From: Lachnospiraceae bacterium
GTDB lineage: Bacteria > Bacillota > Clostridia > Lachnospirales > Lachnospiraceae
Assembly: GCA_026169045.1 (NCBI GenBank)
Contig: JAPFDH010000108.1
Coordinates: 1-64,000, forward strand
Direction of reading: 5' to 3'
DNA length: 64,000 nt
Shown here: positions 61,569 through 64,000 of the stretch, in pieces
How the letters are laid out: each line of letters begins with the position of its first letter
How positions within the stretch are numbered: the first letter of the stretch is position 1
Notes under the pieces: model-generated
Told to the model about the DNA's origin: nothing
Databases searched by the model: none
What the model saw: only the letters and a program-made list of their open reading frames with translations
Program-made: the position numbers and the translations under genes

Positions 61569-62078
61569 ATGGTGAAAGAGAAAAAAGAGGATAAGGAAAC
61601 GAGAAAGCAAAAAGAAAAAATGCTTTTACAATTTGAAAGTTACTCCTGGAATGAAAGTTTTGCAAGAGTGACAGTGGCAGCATATTTGGCGCGGTTAGAT
61701 CCTACAGTGGAAGAGATGGAAGATGTTAAAACGGCTGTATCAGAAGCCGTCACAAATGCAGTTGTACATGGATATGAAGATTGTGTTGGAAAAATTACTG
61801 TAGAAGCGGAAATTGATGAAATGCTTTTTACAGTAAAAATTCACGATGATGGATGCGGAATCGTGGATATAAAAAAAGCAATGGAACCACTTTATACAGG
61901 TAAACCACAGTCGGAAAGAAGTGGAATGGGTTTTTCTTTTATGGAAGCTTTTATGGATGAGGTAAAAGTAGAATCTATGCCTGGAAAGGGAACGACTGTT
62001 ATTATGAAAAAGAAAATAAGGAGGAGTCTCAATGGATCAAACGACCCGGTTAATCGAGGAGGCACACAACGGGGATAA
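61569..62078 (+). CDS. spoIIAB: Anti-sigma F factor SpoIIAB
   Basis: This protein of about 169 residues is a GHKL-fold kinase and anti-sigma factor. It has the N-box AVSEAVTNAVVHGYE and the G1/G2 motifs IHDDGCGIVDI and ERSGMGFSFMEAFMDEV. It binds SigF and phosphorylates SpoIIAA. The N-terminus carries a Lys/Glu-rich extension of about 20 residues not seen in Bacillus. I use ATG 61569 behind GGAGG; ATG 61521 and 61554 are in frame. The 3' end overlaps sigF by 47 bases. Confidence 0.93.
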   Translation: MVKEKKEDKETRKQKEKMLLQFESYSWNESFARVTVAAYLARLDPTVEEMEDVKTAVSEAVTNAVVHGYEDCVGKITVEAEIDEMLFTVKIHDDGCGIVDIKKAMEPLYTGKPQSERSGMGFSFMEAFMDEVKVESMPGKGTTVIMKKKIRRSLNGSNDPVNRGGTQRG

Positions 62079-62748
62079 AACAGCTAGAGATCGGCTTGTA
62101 GAAGAAAATTTGGGACTAATATGGAGTATTGTCAGGAGATTTAGCGGAAGAGGACAAGAAATGGAAGATTTGTTTCAAATCGGAAGTATTGGTCTGATGA
62201 AAGCAATTGACAAATTTGATTTTAGCTTTGGAGTAAAATTTTCTACGTACGCTGTACCGATGATAACCGGAGAAATTAAACGTTTTCTCAGAGATGACGG
62301 AATGATAAAAGTCAGTCGTTCCTTAAAAGAAATGGCAATGAAAGCCAGAACACTTCAGGAAAATTATCATACGACAAAAGGCAGGGATCCGACGCTGGAA
62401 GAGTTGGCGGAGGAAATCGGAGTGAGCTGTGAAGAATTGGCAGTGGCTTTGGATTCCGTGTCGGAAGTGGAAAGTCTGCAAAAAACTATCTACCAGGGAG
62501 ATGGAAGTGCAATTTCATTAATGGATAAACTGGAGCAGGAAGAAAAGGAAGATGAAAACATTATTAATCGTCTGGTTTTAAATGATCTTTTTAATGGTTT
62601 GACAAAAGAAGAAAAGACAATTATTACGTTACGTTATTTTTATGATAAAACACAGACAGAAATAGCAAAACAGCTGGGAATATCTCAGGTTCAGGTATCC
62701 AGACTGGAAAAAAGAATTTTAAAACAGATGAGGGAAAAAATGGTATAG
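62032..62748 (+). CDS. sigF: RNA polymerase sporulation sigma factor SigF
   Basis: This 238-residue sigma-70 family factor has region 2 (NLGLIWSIVRRFSGRGQEMEDLFQIGSIGLMKAIDKFD), region 3 and region 4 (LRYFYDKTQTEIAKQLGISQVQVSRLEKRIL). It directs the first forespore programme. AAGGAGGAG precedes ATG 62032, inside the end of spoIIAB. A terminator separates it from spoVA. Confidence 0.96.
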   Translation: MDQTTRLIEEAHNGDKTARDRLVEENLGLIWSIVRRFSGRGQEMEDLFQIGSIGLMKAIDKFDFSFGVKFSTYAVPMITGEIKRFLRDDGMIKVSRSLKEMAMKARTLQENYHTTKGRDPTLEELAEEIGVSCEELAVALDSVSEVESLQKTIYQGDGSAISLMDKLEQEEKEDENIINRLVLNDLFNGLTKEEKTIITLRYFYDKTQTEIAKQLGISQVQVSRLEKRILKQMREKMV

Positions 62749-62815
62749 AAGCAGAGAGTTTCCAGCATAAACAAGGATCAGATGATTACAATAAAGAATG
62801 TCATCTGAGAAAAAA

Positions 62816-62844
62816 GGATTGTCAAAGATGGCAATCCTTTTTTT
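62816..62844 (+). terminator. Terminator after sigF
   Basis: Stem GGATTG-TC/GG-CAATCC followed by a run of seven T. A second dyad (CAGATGA/TCATCTG) lies just upstream. Confidence 0.8.
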
Positions 62845-62886
62845 CTTACATGTTGAGACATGGGATCAGGAAGGGAGAGAATAAGG

Positions 62887-63522
62887 GTGCCAGAAACTCT
62901 TTACGTTAAAGCGCAGCAATGCTGTCAAGTGACAGAAGATAATATTTTGCTTGGAAATGTTCTTAAGATGTGGTGTAAAAACAAAGATATTTTAACCAAA
63001 TGTATGGCGATCAAATTGGTTCACGTAAAAGATAAAAGTAAGGAAAATCGTTTTGTTTTTTCTATACTCGATATTGTACAGCTAATTCAAAAAAATTATC
63101 CCAATGTAGATGTTGAAAATATGGGAAATGAAGATTTTATTGTTCAATATAAAAAATCATCAGCTAACGTATTATGGTGGGAATGGACAAAAGCAATATT
63201 TGTTTTTATTGTGGTATTTGTCGGATCAGCTTTTGCTATCATGACGTTTAATGAGGATGTCAATGTGTCAGAAGTATTTGAAAATGTGTATTATCTGGTA
63301 ACAGGAAGCTTACCAGAAGGATTTAATATTTTGCAGGCGGGATATTGTGTTGGTCTGGCAGTTGGAATATTAGTGTTTTATAACCATTTTTGTAAGAAAA
63401 AAGTGACATCGGACCCCACTCCTTTGGATGTAGAGTTACGTTCTTATGAAACTGATATCTACACAACAGTTATCGATAATTATTATCGGGATGAAGATAA
63501 AAAAGAAAGAGGATCTAAATAG
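62887..63522 (+). CDS. spoVAA: Stage V sporulation protein AA
   Basis: This protein of about 211 residues has a soluble N-terminal domain (TLYVKAQQCCQVTEDNILLGNV, then FSILDIVQLIQKNYPNVDVEN) and two C-terminal membrane helices. This is the SpoVAA layout of the dipicolinic-acid channel operon. GTG 62887 follows GGGAGAG at a good distance; ATG 62860 is in frame upstream. The products move dipicolinic acid into the forespore under SigG control. Confidence 0.9.
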   Translation: MPETLYVKAQQCCQVTEDNILLGNVLKMWCKNKDILTKCMAIKLVHVKDKSKENRFVFSILDIVQLIQKNYPNVDVENMGNEDFIVQYKKSSANVLWWEWTKAIFVFIVVFVGSAFAIMTFNEDVNVSEVFENVYYLVTGSLPEGFNILQAGYCVGLAVGILVFYNHFCKKKVTSDPTPLDVELRSYETDIYTTVIDNYYRDEDKKERGSK

Positions 63523-63539
63523 GAGAATGAGAGGAATAC

Positions 63540-63959
63540 ATGAATTTTGTAAGACAGGTTATATTGGGGATGATGGGATTATCAGCTGGCATAACAACAG
63601 CAGCCGGAGTATATGCATTAATTACAGTGGTCGGCATGATTCCCCGTCTGGCTGGGAAAAGTCGTACGGGGAAATATATTCATTTTTATGAACTGGCGGT
63701 GATATTTGGAGGAATATGTGGCTGTGTAATCCAATTATATCAGATTCCGATTTGGGGAGGAAAAATGCTCCTGGGAATATTGGGAATATTTTATGGTATT
63801 TTTATAGGAAGTTTAATCATGTCATTAACAGAAATATTGGATGTTTTTCCCATTATGACACGACGAATTCGATTAATAAAGGGATTGCCGTATATTGTTT
63901 TGGCATTGGCAATGGGAAAGTCTATTGGGGCATTTTTATTTTTTTGGAAAGGATGGTAG
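63540..63959 (+). CDS. spoVAB: Stage V sporulation protein AB
   Basis: This 139-residue polytopic membrane protein has about four helices and the SpoVAB segments GLSAGITTAAGVYALITVVGMIPRLAGKS and YELAVIFGGICGC. It lies between spoVAA and spoVAC with the normal spacing. An AGGAGAATGAG site precedes the ATG. Confidence 0.93.
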   Translation: MNFVRQVILGMMGLSAGITTAAGVYALITVVGMIPRLAGKSRTGKYIHFYELAVIFGGICGCVIQLYQIPIWGGKMLLGILGIFYGIFIGSLIMSLTEILDVFPIMTRRIRLIKGLPYIVLALAMGKSIGAFLFFWKGW

Positions 63960-63961
63960 AA

Positions 63962-64000
63962 ATGAAAGCAACACAGGAAGAAAAAATGGAATATGAGCAG
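63962..64000 (+). CDS. spoVAC: Start of spoVAC, cut by the window end
   Basis: ATG 63962 opens a frame (MKATQEEKMEYEQ) that runs off the window. The call rests on gene order after spoVAA and spoVAB; only 13 codons are visible. Confidence 0.6.
   Translation, partial: MKATQEEKMEYEQ

Overview
The window is a low-GC Gram-positive chromosome segment and most likely belongs to an endospore-forming Lachnospiraceae. The main evidence is a spoIIAA-spoIIAB-sigF operon followed by spoVAA-spoVAB-spoVAC at the right end, a cotJ spore-coat operon, a T-box in front of valS, and a DUF5717/DUF5716 gene pair that I know mainly from this family. The genus cannot be fixed from the sequence alone. Only one tRNA and no rRNA is seen.

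Layout. 1-3.7 kb: a sugar isomerase-like gene, then an ABC-2 exporter operon behind a highly structured leader. 3.8-8.6 kb: a GH2 glucuronidase-like enzyme, a UDP-sugar pyrophosphorylase, DegV and a membrane protein. 8.6-16.1 kb: a dense housekeeping run (B12/radical SAM protein, nth, PolC-like exonuclease, a 39-residue membrane peptide, an AIR-synthase/HypE-like protein, trmL, a cytoplasmic PL8 lyase and a histidine phosphatase), with several overlapping starts. 16.1-19.8 kb: lgt and a ktrB-ktrA potassium system with a coupled leader peptide. 19.8-23.8 kb: an M18 aminopeptidase, a GH4 glycosidase and a divergent AraC regulator separated by five 14-bp tandem repeats.

23.9-29.7 kb is a decayed integrative mobilizable element at a tRNA-Leu(UAG) gene. 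It contains a frameshifted tyrosine integrase, a regulator fragment, a 1010-residue metallophosphoesterase of unknown role, an orphan MOBV-type oriT and a DinB-like gene. 29.7-36.5 kb: a PocR-AraC regulator, a five-bladed-propeller glycosidase and a MoxR-DUF58-transglutaminase operon. 36.6-43 kb: Mrp, a CBS-ACT protein, a divergent MocR/pdxY pair, LysR and a short MetE-like enzyme.

The most interesting locus is 43.1-47.9 kb. cotJA and cotJB are intact, but cotJC is split by a 3,666-bp element. The 5' part (31 usable codons) is at 47397-47306 and the 3' part (171 codons) at 43641-43123. An identical 8-bp core (CCGCCGAA on the + strand) lies at both junctions, and joining at the core restores an in-frame 202-residue CotJC with the conserved family sequence across the seam. 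The element encodes a SpoIVCA-like serine recombinase directly behind the cotJC 5' part, plus an MccF-like peptidase. The joined inner ends form a long dyad centred on a GG dinucleotide, as expected of a serine-integrase attP. The architecture parallels the sigK-skin system: a spore-coat gene that may be repaired by programmed excision in the mother cell.

48.1-53.8 kb: a trio of a 1183-residue helical protein (DUF5717), an Hsp70/actin-fold-like protein (DUF5716) and a TPR-like protein. 53.8-59.4 kb: T-box-valS, a methyltransferase and an ATP-grasp enzyme. 59.5-64 kb: a zinc-ribbon/TPR membrane protein and the sporulation operons, truncated in spoVAC by the window edge.
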